A stretch of 33,713 nucleotides of DNA from Thiobacillaceae bacterium (GTDB lineage Bacteria > Pseudomonadota > Gammaproteobacteria > Burkholderiales > Thiobacillaceae), in the NCBI GenBank assembly GCA_025054655.1, contig JANWZL010000143.1, positions 1 to 33,713 on the forward strand, written 5' to 3'. This document shows, piece after piece, positions 15,281 through 23,939 of this stretch (the first letter of the stretch is position 1; each line of letters begins with the position of its first letter). The position numbers and the translations under genes were made by a program. The notes beneath the pieces are model-generated. The model saw only the letters and a list, made by a program, of their open reading frames with translations. It was not told the origin of the DNA and searched no databases.

Positions 15281-17652
15281 ACGTGCGCGCCCTCGATCGC
15301 AAGCTCATGCGCGACCTGTGGCGCCTGCGTGGGCAGGTGCTGGCCATCGCCGCGGTGATCATGGGTGGGGTGGCCACCCTGGTGATGTCGCTGTCCACCT
15401 ACGATTCCCTGGTGTACACGCGCGACCGCTTCTATGCCGAGTACCGTTTCGCCGACGTCTTTGCCCTGGTCGAGCGCGCCCCGCAGACCGTGGCCGAGCG
15501 GCTGCGCGAGCTGCCGGGCGTGGGGCGGATCGAGACGCGCGTGCGGGCAGCGGTCAAGCTGCAGGTGGAGGGCTTCGACGACCCCATCAACGGGCTCATC
15601 TTCTCCCTGCCCGACGGCGGTGAGCCGGAGTTGAACCGCCTGTACCTGCGCCGCGGGCGGCTACCCGCACCCCTGAGCAGCGACGAGGCGGTGGTCACCG
15701 ACACCTTCGCCGAGGCGCACGGGCTTGCCCCCGGCGACACGATCGCCGCCATCATCAACGGCCGCTGGCGGCGCCTGACCCTGGTCGGCATCGCGGTGTC
15801 GCCCGAGTACATCTATCAGATCGCCCCCGGGGCCATGTTCCCCGACTTCAAGCGCTACGGGGTGCTGTGGATGGGCCGCCAGGCCTTGGCCGCCGCCTAT
15901 GACATGGAAGGGGCCTTCAACAGCGTGGCCCTCAGTCTCGCGCCCGGTGCCTCGGCCCGCGCCGTCATCGACGAGCTCGACGAGCTACTCGCCCGCTACG
16001 GGGGCATCGGCGCCTTCGCCCGCGCGGAACAGTTCTCCAACCGCTTCCTGAGCGAGGAGCTCAAGACGCTCGCCACCACCGCGCGCATCTTCCCCGCCAT
16101 CTTCCTGGGGGTGGCGGCCTTCCTGCTCAATGTCGTGCTCACGCGCACCATTAGCCTGCAGCGGGGCGAGATCGCCATCCTCAAGGCCTTCGGCTACGGC
16201 GACCTGGCCATAGGGCTGCATTACCTCAAGTTCACCCTGGCCGTCGCCCTGCTGGGGGTGGCGGCGGGCCTGGGGCTGGGGGCGTGGTTCGGCCATTCGC
16301 TGGCGACGGTCTATCAGCAGACCACCTTCCGCTTCCCTTATCTGCACTATCTGCTCACGGCCGAGGTGATCGCGCTGGCCCTGGCCGCCGGCCTGCTGGC
16401 CAGCGTGATCGGGGCACTGATCGCGCTGGTCCGTGCCGTGCGCCTGACCCCGGCCGAGGGCATGCGGCCGGAGGCACCGATGGACTACCGCGCCACCGGG
16501 CTCGAGCGGCTGGACCCAAAGCGGCGGCTCGCCCCCGCCAGCCGCATGATCCTGCGCCACATCGGGCGCCGCCCCGTGCGCTCCGCCCTGACCGTGCTGG
16601 GCATCGCCTGCGCCTGCGCCCTGATGATGGTCGGCAACTATCAAAAAGGGGCGGTCGATTACATCATCGACTTGCAGTTTCGTCACGCCGCGCGCGAGGA
16701 CCTGGCGGTGGTGTTCACCGCGCCGACCTCCGCACGCGTGCTGAGCGAACTGAGGGCCTTGCCGGGGGTGTATCACGCCGAGGGTTACCGCGACGTGGCG
16801 GTGATCCTGCGCCACGGGCCCCACCGCTACCGCGGCTGGCTCTACGGCCTCGAGCCCGCCGGCCGGCTGCACCGCGCACTCGACACCGAACTGCGGCCGG
16901 TGGCGGTGCCGGCCGGCGGGGTGGTGCTCACCGACCACCTGGCGCGCGAGGTGCTGCACATCCGCCCCGGCCAGACGCTGACCATCGAGGTGTTGGAAGG
17001 CCGCCGGCCGGTGCTGCAGGTGCCCGTGCTGGGCCTCACCCGACAATATCTGGGGGTGTCCGCCTATGTCCAGCGCGACACCCTGAACCGCCTGCTGCGC
17101 GAGGGGGCGGTGCTGACCGGGGCCTATCTGGGCATCACTGCGGGCGACGAGGCGCGGGTGTATGCCGAACTCAACCGCCGCCCGCGCGTGCTAGGCATGA
17201 TCGCCAACCACGCCTCCATCGAGAGTTTCTATGCCAGCATGGGCCAGTTCGTGCTGTTCTACAACCTGGTGGCCACCCTGCTGGCCGCCAGCATCGCCTT
17301 CGGCGTGATCTACAACGGCGCCCGCATCGCCCTGTCGGAGCGCAGCCGCGAGTTGGCCAGCCTGCGCGTGCTGGGCTACACCCGCGGCGAGGTCGCCTAC
17401 ATCCTGCTGGGCGAGCTGGCCCTGCTCACCCTGGCGGCCATCCCCCTGGGTTTCCTGATCGGGATCGGGCTCACCGCCCTGGTGGTGGAGGTCTTCCGCA
17501 CCGATCTCTACCGCCTGCCGCTGATCCTGGAGCCGTCCAACTATGCCCTGGGCGCGGCCGTGGTGCTCGCCTCCGCCCTCGTCTGCGGGCTCGTGCTGTG
17601 GCGGCAGTTGAGCCGCCTGGACCTCATCGGGGTGCTGAAGACGCGCGAATGA
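15277..17652 (+). CDS. ABC transporter permease with two FtsX/MacB-type domains
   Basis: The 791-aa inner-membrane protein starts at GTG 15277, overlapping the ATPase stop by 4 bp; the track's 15061 start is inside the ATPase gene. It has an N-terminal helix (about 20-40), a large extracytoplasmic domain (about 45-260), three helices of the first FtsX domain (about 275-400), a central helix (about 425-445), a second extracytoplasmic domain and a second FtsX domain with three C-terminal helices. The conserved segments [14 protein letters not shown] and [18 protein letters not shown] are the two coupling-helix motifs. No HlyD-type periplasmic adaptor gene is adjacent, unlike DevBCA-type systems. 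The pair resembles predicted lipid or lipoprotein-type exporters of unknown substrate. Confidence 0.9.
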   Translation: MNVRALDRKLMRDLWRLRGQVLAIAAVIMGGVATLVMSLSTYDSLVYTRDRFYAEYRFADVFALVERAPQTVAERLRELPGVGRIETRVRAAVKLQVEGFDDPINGLIFSLPDGGEPELNRLYLRRGRLPAPLSSDEAVVTDTFAEAHGLAPGDTIAAIINGRWRRLTLVGIAVSPEYIYQIAPGAMFPDFKRYGVLWMGRQALAAAYDMEGAFNSVALSLAPGASARAVIDELDELLARYGGIGAFARAEQFSNRFLSEELKTLATTARIFPAIFLGVAAFLLNVVLTRTISLQRGEIAILKAFGYGDLAIGLHYLKFTLAVALLGVAAGLGLGAWFGHSLATVYQQTTFRFPYLHYLLTAEVIALALAAGLLASVIGALIALVRAVRLTPAEGMRPEAPMDYRATGLERLDPKRRLAPASRMILRHIGRRPVRSALTVLGIACACALMMVGNYQKGAVDYIIDLQFRHAAREDLAVVFTAPTSARVLSELRALPGVYHAEGYRDVAVILRHGPHRYRGWLYGLEPAGRLHRALDTELRPVAVPAGGVVLTDHLAREVLHIRPGQTLTIEVLEGRRPVLQVPVLGLTRQYLGVSAYVQRDTLNRLLREGAVLTGAYLGITAGDEARVYAELNRRPRVLGMIANHASIESFYASMGQFVLFYNLVATLLAASIAFGVIYNGARIALSERSRELASLRVLGYTRGEVAYILLGELALLTLAAIPLGFLIGIGLTALVVEVFRTDLYRLPLILEPSNYALGAAVVLASALVCGLVLWRQLSRLDLIGVLKTRE

Positions 17653-17703
17653 AGGCCGAGGCGCACGGCCCCCCGCTAGGGAAACCCTGCAAAACCGTTG
17701 CGA

Positions 17704-17739
17704 GCGGCTTATGGGCAAAGCGCACGCAGCGCAAGCCGC
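17704..17739. terminator. Possible hairpin between converging permease and recX genes
   Basis: In the 156-bp gap between the two converging stops, GCGGCTT and AAGCCGC pair perfectly around an internal GCGC/GCGC. It could terminate both transcripts, but there is no T-run after it, so factor-independent termination is uncertain. The remainder of the gap shows no gene I can support. Confidence 0.3.
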
Positions 17740-17808
17740 GAGACATCACAAGAAGTCAGGCGAGGCAGCCGAGCACCGCGCAACGCCGCCATCCGGCCGC
17801 ACAGCAGG

Positions 17809-18258
17809 TTATTCAGAGGTCTCCCAGGTCTCGTCGGCCGGACCGCCCACTACCTGGGCCACCACCTCAGCGGGGAAACCGCGCCCGAGCAGGAAGCGGT
17901 ACTGGCGGGCGCGCTCGCGCGCCTGCGTGGCCACCACACCGAAACGCCTGGCCCACAGCGCGCGACAGGCCTCGAGGTCGTGCGCGCGGGCGCTGGCCAC
18001 GCTGGCGGCGATCAGCTCGGCAGACAGGCCCTGCTGGCGCAAGCTGTGCTCGATCCGGCGGCTGCCCTGGCGACCGACCTTGGCCTGCAACACGGCCTCA
18101 GCATAGCGCGCATCCGACAGCCAGCCCTCGCCCTGCAGCGCATCGAGCAGGGCCTCGATCTCATCCGCGCGGCCATATGGCGCGAGCTTGCGCTTGAGCT
18201 CCGCCCGGCTCCTTTCGCGCCGGGCGAGTAGCCGCAGGGCGCGCGCGCGCAGGTCCAC
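17809..18258 (-). CDS. recX: Regulatory protein RecX
   Basis: RecX binds RecA filaments and limits RecA activity. The 149-aa protein has three tandem three-helix RecX repeats, with LLARRERSRAELKRKL, GWLSDARYAEAVLQAKV and LGRGFPAEVVAQVV as recognisable pieces. The start is GTG 18258 with recA ending 4 bp upstream, consistent with co-transcription and readthrough from recA. The length is normal. Confidence 0.95.
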   Translation of the reverse strand: MDLRARALRLLARRERSRAELKRKLAPYGRADEIEALLDALQGEGWLSDARYAEAVLQAKVGRQGSRRIEHSLRQQGLSAELIAASVASARAHDLEACRALWARRFGVVATQARERARQYRFLLGRGFPAEVVAQVVGGPADETWETSE

Positions 18259-18262
18259 CCGT

Positions 18263-19291
<1,029 letters not shown>

Positions 19292-19306
19292 GCTCTGTCC
19301 CTTGTC

Positions 19307-19322
19307 TCGAACGGAAGTTCGA
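19307..19322. promoter_or_regulatory. Candidate LexA/SOS operator upstream of recA (TCGAAC-N4-GTTCGA)
   Basis: A perfect 6-bp-arm palindrome, TCGAACGGAAGTTCGA, lies 15 bp before the recA ATG. Its core GAAC-N4-GTTC has the spacing of the Firmicutes/Actinobacteria SOS box (CGAACRNRYGTTYC) and not the E. coli CTGT-N8-ACAG. A TATCAT hexamer (19323-19328, minus strand) immediately upstream could be the -10, which would place the operator over the transcription start. Confidence 0.6.
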
Positions 19323-19352
19323 TGATAATCCGGTTTCGTCCAACTCGTGCGT

Positions 19353-19847
19353 CTATTGTACGCGCTCCAGCATCCCCTGTAAGGCGTGGGCCACCGATTG
19401 CGCGCGTATGCCGCGCCGGTCGCCGGTAAAACGCAGGGTCTGGCTGTCCACCCGGCCTGTGTGCAGGGCCCAGGCGAAGCAGACCGTGCCCACCGGTTTG
19501 TCCGGCGTGCCGCCGCCGGGCCCGGCGATGCCGGAGATGGCGAAGGCAGCCTGCGCCCGGCTGTGGGCGAGCGCCCCCAGGGCCATCTCGCGCACCGTCG
19601 GCTCGCTCACCGCCCCGTGCACGGCGAGCGTGGTCTCGCGCACCCCCAGCAACTCCAGCTTGGCGGCGTTGCTGTAGGTGACGAAACCGCGGTCGAACCA
19701 GGCCGAGCTACCGGCGATGGCGGTGATGGCCTGGGCGGCCCAACCGCCGGTGCAGGACTCGGCGCAAGCAAGTAGCCAGCCGCGCGCGGCCAGGGCCTGC
19801 CCCAGGCGGCCGGCGATGGCCTCCAGGTCCTCCTGCGTCACATCCAT
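19353..19847 (-). CDS. pncC: Nicotinamide-nucleotide amidohydrolase PncC (CinA C-terminal type)
   Basis: The enzyme deamidates nicotinamide mononucleotide to nicotinate mononucleotide in NAD recycling. The 164-aa stand-alone protein has the catalytic [14 protein letters not shown] near residue 30, [19 protein letters not shown], and the [21 protein letters not shown] motif. Length is that of the short PncC rather than full CinA. The track's 318-aa ORF joins shadow sequence from pgpA; ATG 19847 overlaps the pgpA stop by 10 bp. It lies immediately upstream of recA, as in many proteobacteria. Confidence 0.95.
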   Translation of the reverse strand: MDVTQEDLEAIAGRLGQALAARGWLLACAESCTGGWAAQAITAIAGSSAWFDRGFVTYSNAAKLELLGVRETTLAVHGAVSEPTVREMALGALAHSRAQAAFAISGIAGPGGGTPDKPVGTVCFAWALHTGRVDSQTLRFTGDRRGIRAQSVAHALQGMLERVQ

Positions 19848-20353
19848 CGCTGCACCCCCTGCAGGATGGCGATGCTGTAGGCCGCGGCCACCAGGTCGTC
19901 CAACATCACCCCACCCCCTCCAGTCACACGCCGCTCCAGCCAGCCGATGGGGAACGGTTTCCAGATGTCGAACAGCCGGAACAGGCCGAAGGCGGCCAGC
20001 CAGCCCCAGGGGCTGGCCGGGGCGAAGGGCAGCACGATGAGGAAGGCGGTCAGCTCGTCCCAGACCATGGCGGGGTGGTCGGCCTGCCCCAGGGCGCGGC
20101 CGGTGCGCCCGCAGGCCCACACCCCGATCATGGCGGCGGCGACGACAACGGCCCAATAGACGGTGGTGGGCAGGTGCGTGAGCAGGGCATACGGCGGCAG
20201 CGCCGCCAGGGTGCCCAGGGTGCCCGGGGCGCGCGGGCTCAGACCGGCGCCGCAGCCCAGGGCGATCCAATGCGCGGGATGGGCGCGCAGGAAGGCGAGG
20301 TCGGGCCACACCGCGCGGCGTTCAGGCCTCGGCGCCGTCGGCGAAGTGATCAT
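19838..20353 (-). CDS. pgpA: Phosphatidylglycerophosphatase A
   Basis: PgpA dephosphorylates phosphatidylglycerophosphate to phosphatidylglycerol in the inner membrane. The 171-aa product has the conserved GAGLSPRAPGTLGTLAALP start motif, WDELTAF, FRLFDIWKPFPI and VMLDDLVAA, with several hydrophobic helices. The start at ATG 20353 overlaps thiL by 32 bp; a GTG at 20311 gives a shorter N-terminus without overlap and remains possible. The track's 337-aa ORF is too long. The thiL-pgpA order is widely conserved. Confidence 0.93.
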   Translation of the reverse strand: MITSPTAPRPERRAVWPDLAFLRAHPAHWIALGCGAGLSPRAPGTLGTLAALPPYALLTHLPTTVYWAVVVAAAMIGVWACGRTGRALGQADHPAMVWDELTAFLIVLPFAPASPWGWLAAFGLFRLFDIWKPFPIGWLERRVTGGGGVMLDDLVAAAYSIAILQGVQRWM

Positions 20354-21293
20354 AGCCGCGGACCTCATAGGCCATCGTCCGTCCGTGGTCGTCGCGCAGC
20401 GCGAGCCCAGCGCCGGCGGTGATGCGGCCGATGCGGGTGAGCGGTAGCCCAAGCCGCGCGGCGAGGGACTCGATGGCGGCGCCCAGTGCGGGCGCGGCGG
20501 TGAAGACGAGTTCGTAGTCGTCGCCGCCGGCCAGCAGACAGCGCTGCGCCAGTTGCACGTCCGCACAACCGCGCAGGGCGGCCGCTGCCGGCAGACGCGT
20601 GTACTCCAGCTCGGCCCCCACCCCGGAGCGCTCGAGGATATGCCCCAGGTCGGCCAGCAGCCCGTCGGAGATATCGATGGCGGCACTGGCCAGGCCGACG
20701 AGGGCGGCCCCCAGGGCCACGCGCGGCGCGGGGGTGTGCAGACGGGCAAGACAGGCCGCCGCCGCTTCGGGCTGCAGCCGGCAACGCCCCTGCAGATGTG
20801 CCAGTCCCAGGGCGGCCGCCCCCAGCTCGCCCGAGACCCAGACCTCGTCACCCGGCCGCGCCCCGGCGCGGGTGAGGGCCCGGCCCGCCGGCACTTCGCC
20901 GATCACCGTTAGACACAGCGTGAGCGGCCCGCGCGAGGTATCGCCGCCGATCAGCTCCACCCCGTGCGCCTCGGCCAGGGCGTACAGCCCCGCGCTGAAG
21001 GCGGCCAACCACGCCTCGTCCGCCCGCGGCAGGGCGATGGCGAGCAGGGCCCAGCGCGGCCGCGCCCCCATGGCGGCCAGATCCGAGAGGTTCACCGCCA
21101 GGGCCTTGTGGCCGAGCAGACGGGGATCGGTGTCGGGCAGGAAGTGCCGGCCGGCGAGCAGCATGTCGGTGGACACGGCCAGCTCCATGCCCCCGGTGGG
21201 GGCGACGAGGGCCGCGTCATCGCCCACCCCCAGCCGAGCCGTGGCCGCCGGCCGGCTGAAATGGCGGGCGATCAGCTCGAATTCGCTGGGCAT
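20322..21293 (-). CDS. thiL: Thiamine-monophosphate kinase ThiL
   Basis: ThiL phosphorylates thiamine monophosphate to thiamine pyrophosphate. The 323-aa protein opens MPSEFELIARHFSR, followed by GVGDDAALV (ATP/metal-binding), ELIGGDTSRGP and AIDISDGLLADL, all standard AIR-synthase-type ThiL motifs. The track start at 21347 adds residues encoded by a G-rich repeat and was trimmed to the ATG at 21293. It overlaps pgpA at its 3' end. Confidence 0.96.
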   Translation of the reverse strand: MPSEFELIARHFSRPAATARLGVGDDAALVAPTGGMELAVSTDMLLAGRHFLPDTDPRLLGHKALAVNLSDLAAMGARPRWALLAIALPRADEAWLAAFSAGLYALAEAHGVELIGGDTSRGPLTLCLTVIGEVPAGRALTRAGARPGDEVWVSGELGAAALGLAHLQGRCRLQPEAAAACLARLHTPAPRVALGAALVGLASAAIDISDGLLADLGHILERSGVGAELEYTRLPAAAALRGCADVQLAQRCLLAGGDDYELVFTAAPALGAAIESLAARLGLPLTRIGRITAGAGLALRDDHGRTMAYEVRGYDHFADGAEA

Positions 21294-21306
21294 GAGGGTT
21301 GAGTCA

Positions 21307-21344
21307 GGGGCGAGGAGATGTTGGGGGTGAGGGGTGAGGAGGGG
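21307..21344 (+). repeat. G-rich tract upstream of thiL
   Basis: Four G-runs of 4-5 (with TGA and TGAGGA spacers plus one 12-nt spacer) fill the gap between the thiL start and the VIT1 stop, followed by CATTTTAAC. It is less regular than the tracts at 13286 and 22404 but lies in the same position relative to a minus-strand gene and again has its Gs on the plus strand. An ATTTTAAC also follows the tract near 13286. Confidence 0.6.
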
Positions 21345-21348
21345 CATT

Positions 21349-22380
21349 TTAACCGAGGGTCACGCCCAGCGCCCGGCCGATCAGCCAGGTGGTGAGCCCC
21401 GCCCCGCCGCCGATGGCGAGCATGCGCAGGCCGCCGCGCCAGGCCGCCTGACCGGTGAATAGGCTGATCGCGCTGCCCACGGCGTAGAGGCCGACGCCGG
21501 AGACGAGCACCGTGCCGGCCAGGGCGGTCTTGGGGCCCAACATGAGAAAGGGCAGCAGCGGCAGCGCGGCCCCCAGCGAGAAGGCCAGGAAAGAGGAGAT
21601 GGCCGCCCCCCAGGGGGAGCCCAGCTCGGCGGGGTTGAGGCCCAGCTCCTCGCGCGCTAGGGTGTCGAGCGCGCGGTCGGGGTCGCGGATGAGCTGTTCG
21701 GCCATGTGTTTGGCCTCGTCTGGCGGCACCCCCTTGGCGGCAAAGATGAGGGCGAGCTCGGCCGCCTCGGCCTGGGGATATTGATCCAGCTCCTCGCGCT
21801 CCAGGCTGATCTGATACTCGAAGAACTCCCGCTGCGCGCGCACCGAGACGTATTCCCCGGCGGCCATGGACAAGGCCCCAGCGAGCAGACCCGCCACACC
21901 CGATAGCACGACGATGCCCGGTTCGGTCCCGGCGCCAGCCACCCCCAGGATGAGGCTGGTGTTGGAGACCAGACCGTCGTTCACGCCGAACACCGCCGCG
22001 CGCAGATTGCCACCCTCGGCGGTGGTGCGGTGGCGCGGCTCCTTGAAGTCCGCCCGCGTGGGCATGCCATGCGGGGCCGGGGCGTGATACAGGCTCATGC
22101 CGCGCACCTTCATGGCCGACAGCAGGCCGCGCAGCGGGGCCACCCCCAGCCAGCGCACCAGCCAGCCCACCAGCCGCGTGCGCACATCCGGCCGGTAGGC
22201 CGCCGGCGGCTCGCCCCCCGCCTGGCGCATGACCTCGGCCCAGATCGCCGCCTGCTCCTCCGCCGCCCGCGCCAGCTCCAGAAACAGCAGCTGGCGCGTG
22301 GTGCCCGACTCCTGGTCGGAGATGATGCGGTAGAGATAGGCCGAGCGCTTCTCTTCGCGCCAGGAGTCCAGTGCCTGCAT
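21349..22380 (-). CDS. Ferritin-like domain / VIT1 (CCC1-type) Fe/Mn transporter fusion
   Basis: The 343-aa protein joins an N-terminal helical ferritin-like (rubrerythrin-type) domain (about 1-100) to a C-terminal VIT1/CCC1 membrane domain (about 125-343), resembling bacterial MbfA-type iron exporters. The membrane part begins LRAAVFGVNDGLVSNTSLILG and includes SMAAGEYVSVRAQREFFE and a cytosolic metal-handling segment rich in Glu (SLEREELDQYPQAEAAEL), then three C-terminal helices. It probably moves Fe2+ or Mn2+. In the N-domain, the position where related proteins show E-x-x-H-A-x-x-W reads EEQAAIW, with Gln43 where His is usual (inferred without alignment), so the di-iron site may be altered. 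The track start at 22428 translates the G-rich repeat; ATG 22380 is preferred. Confidence 0.88.
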   Translation of the reverse strand: MQALDSWREEKRSAYLYRIISDQESGTTRQLLFLELARAAEEQAAIWAEVMRQAGGEPPAAYRPDVRTRLVGWLVRWLGVAPLRGLLSAMKVRGMSLYHAPAPHGMPTRADFKEPRHRTTAEGGNLRAAVFGVNDGLVSNTSLILGVAGAGTEPGIVVLSGVAGLLAGALSMAAGEYVSVRAQREFFEYQISLEREELDQYPQAEAAELALIFAAKGVPPDEAKHMAEQLIRDPDRALDTLAREELGLNPAELGSPWGAAISSFLAFSLGAALPLLPFLMLGPKTALAGTVLVSGVGLYAVGSAISLFTGQAAWRGGLRMLAIGGGAGLTTWLIGRALGVTLG

Positions 22381-22403
22381 GATGCGCAGTCTAGACGTGA
22401 AAC

Positions 22404-22445
22404 GGGAAATGGGAAATGGGAAGGGCAAAGGGTGGGGTCAGGGGG
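22404..22445 (+). repeat. G-rich GGGAARY tract upstream of the VIT1 gene (predicted G-quadruplex)
   Basis: G-runs of 3-5 are separated by AAAT, AA, CAAA and T, with two perfect GGGAAAT units, forming the same degenerate heptamer repeat as at 13286; both end in AAGGG/AAAGGG-TGG. The tract spans the gap between the VIT1 start and the stop of the serine hydrolase, and its last run lies inside the hydrolase gene. Confidence 0.8.
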
Positions 22446-23808
22446 TGGCGAGGGCCGCGACCACGTCGTGCAGGAAGGCCTCGTGGTCCCAGCTGCCCGG
22501 GTCGAGCGCCAGGCCCAGCCGCACCACCACCAACCGGTGCGTGGGGATGATGCTGACGTATTGCGCGCCGTGGCCGGCGGCGTGGAAGCTATGCACCGGC
22601 ACCAGGTGCGGGCGGCCCACACCCTGGCGGTCGGGGGCGGGCACCCGCAGCCAGAAATGGGCGCCGTATTCGCGCCGCGGGTCGGCCGGTGCTGGGGTGC
22701 GGCTGAAGGCCACCCAGCCCGCGGGCAGGATGCGCCGGCCCGCCCACACCCCGTCGTTCAGATACAGCAGCCCCAAGCGTGCCCAGTCGCGCGCGCTGGC
22801 CCAGACGTAGGACGACAGGCCCGGATAGCCGGCGCTGTCCGGCTCGATCACCGCGCTCGTCATCCCCAGCGGGGCGAACAGCGTCTCCTGCGCGAATCGC
22901 GGCCAGGGCTTGGGGGCGGCGGCGGCCAGGATGCGCGCGAGGATGGCCGAGCTACCGCTGGCGTAGCTGTAATGGCGGCCGGGCGCGGCGGCAAGAGGCT
23001 TGGCGGCGGCGTAGGCCGCCATGTCGCGGCTGGCATAGAGCATGCGGATCACGTCCGCGCGCGGGTCGTCGTAGTCCTCGTCGAAGGCAAGTCCGCTGGA
23101 CATCTGCAGTAGCTGCCGAAGGGTGATGGCGTGGCGGGCATCGGCAGGGTCGGCCCACTCCGGCACCGGGGCGGGGGCATCGAGCGCGAGCCGGCCCTGC
23201 CCCACCAGGATGCCGAGCAGCGCATTGAGCACGCCCTTGCTCAGCGACCAACCCGGGAAACGGGTGTGCGGCCCGTAGCCCGGCGCATAGTGCTCGGCGA
23301 TCACCCGCCCGTCCTGCAGCACCAGCACAGCCCGCGTGCGCCGCGGGCGCGTCGGGTCCGGCTCGGTGAAGGCGGCCAGGACCACCTGGTGCAAGGCGGC
23401 TGGGGTGGGCGCCCGCGGCATCTCCGGCACTGGCGCCAGCTGTGGTGGCGCGGGCACGGGCGCGGGCGGTCCCGCCAGGCTCAGCGTGCAGCCGAGCCCC
23501 ACGCGATACACCGCCTCACGCCGGCCCAGGCCCAGGATCGCGGCGCTCACACGGGGTGGGCCGGAATCGACCCGCCAGCGCACCCGATCGAGTATGGCGG
23601 AGCGAAAGGCGGGCAGGTCGCCAGCGGCCACCTCCGCCGCGGCACGACCGGCGAGAAAGACCTGTGAGCAGAGGTACTTGGCGACGAAGGCGCTGCCCAG
23701 GCCGGCCAGGCCCACCACCTGTACCAGACCGATGATGAGCGCGACGAATCCTGCCGCCGCAACCGTGACCATGAAAACCCTCTTCCGCGGCCATGCCTGC
23801 GCAGTCAT
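22438..23808 (-). CDS. Membrane-anchored serine hydrolase, class C beta-lactamase fold
   Basis: The 456-aa product has an N-terminal hydrophobic helix (about 11-35), probably an uncleaved anchor with a periplasmic domain, a Pro-rich linker (about 113-135), and a serine-hydrolase domain. The catalytic SxxK is S188-L-S-K191 (FPGWSLSKGVLNAL), the Tyr motif is YSYASGSSAIL (280-290), and a GHGAQ segment near the C-terminus replaces the KTG triad as in EstB or 6-aminohexanoate-dimer-hydrolase-like enzymes. It is likely an esterase or amidase; a role as an antibiotic-degrading enzyme is not supported. The start is ATG 23808; ATG 23772 (12 residues later) is also possible. The track's 519-aa start is not credible. 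It is the first gene of the minus-strand run and diverges from bcsA. Confidence 0.85.
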   Translation of the reverse strand: MTAQAWPRKRVFMVTVAAAGFVALIIGLVQVVGLAGLGSAFVAKYLCSQVFLAGRAAAEVAAGDLPAFRSAILDRVRWRVDSGPPRVSAAILGLGRREAVYRVGLGCTLSLAGPPAPVPAPPQLAPVPEMPRAPTPAALHQVVLAAFTEPDPTRPRRTRAVLVLQDGRVIAEHYAPGYGPHTRFPGWSLSKGVLNALLGILVGQGRLALDAPAPVPEWADPADARHAITLRQLLQMSSGLAFDEDYDDPRADVIRMLYASRDMAAYAAAKPLAAAPGRHYSYASGSSAILARILAAAAPKPWPRFAQETLFAPLGMTSAVIEPDSAGYPGLSSYVWASARDWARLGLLYLNDGVWAGRRILPAGWVAFSRTPAPADPRREYGAHFWLRVPAPDRQGVGRPHLVPVHSFHAAGHGAQYVSIIPTHRLVVVRLGLALDPGSWDHEAFLHDVVAALATP

Positions 23809-23939
23809 GGCGCTAATAGGCTGGCCCTGCCTTAAACCGGCCTGGTTCAAGTTTCTGCACCTGCTTCCGTAAATGGATGAGAGTCTGCCACAGATGCAGC
23901 CCTCACCCTGCGAGGTATGTAAGTCGCCGATAAGTTCAG

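Noticed and set aside
17653-17808. Possible IS remnant or small gene between the permease and recX
   Set aside because: No transposase motif, terminal inverted repeats or target duplications were seen; only a modest hairpin is supported.
16284-18197. 637-aa plus-strand ORF overlapping the permease and recX
   Set aside because: Arg/Pro/Ala-rich composition and out-of-frame overlap with a clearly conserved permease mark it as a high-GC shadow frame.
22381-22428. N-terminal extension of the VIT1 protein (MPFPFPISRF...)
   Set aside because: This is translation of the G-rich repeat on its C-rich strand and is not expected in the protein family.
22438-23808. Serine hydrolase as an AmpC-type beta-lactamase
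   Set aside because: The SxxK motif is present, but the KTG triad is replaced by a GHGAQ-type segment and there is an N-terminal membrane anchor, which fits esterase-like relatives better.
23809-23939. Sigma-54 promoter or riboswitch upstream of bcsA
   Set aside because: The nearest GG...GC pair has 11-nt spacing and no conserved -24/-12 context; no riboswitch-like core was recognised.
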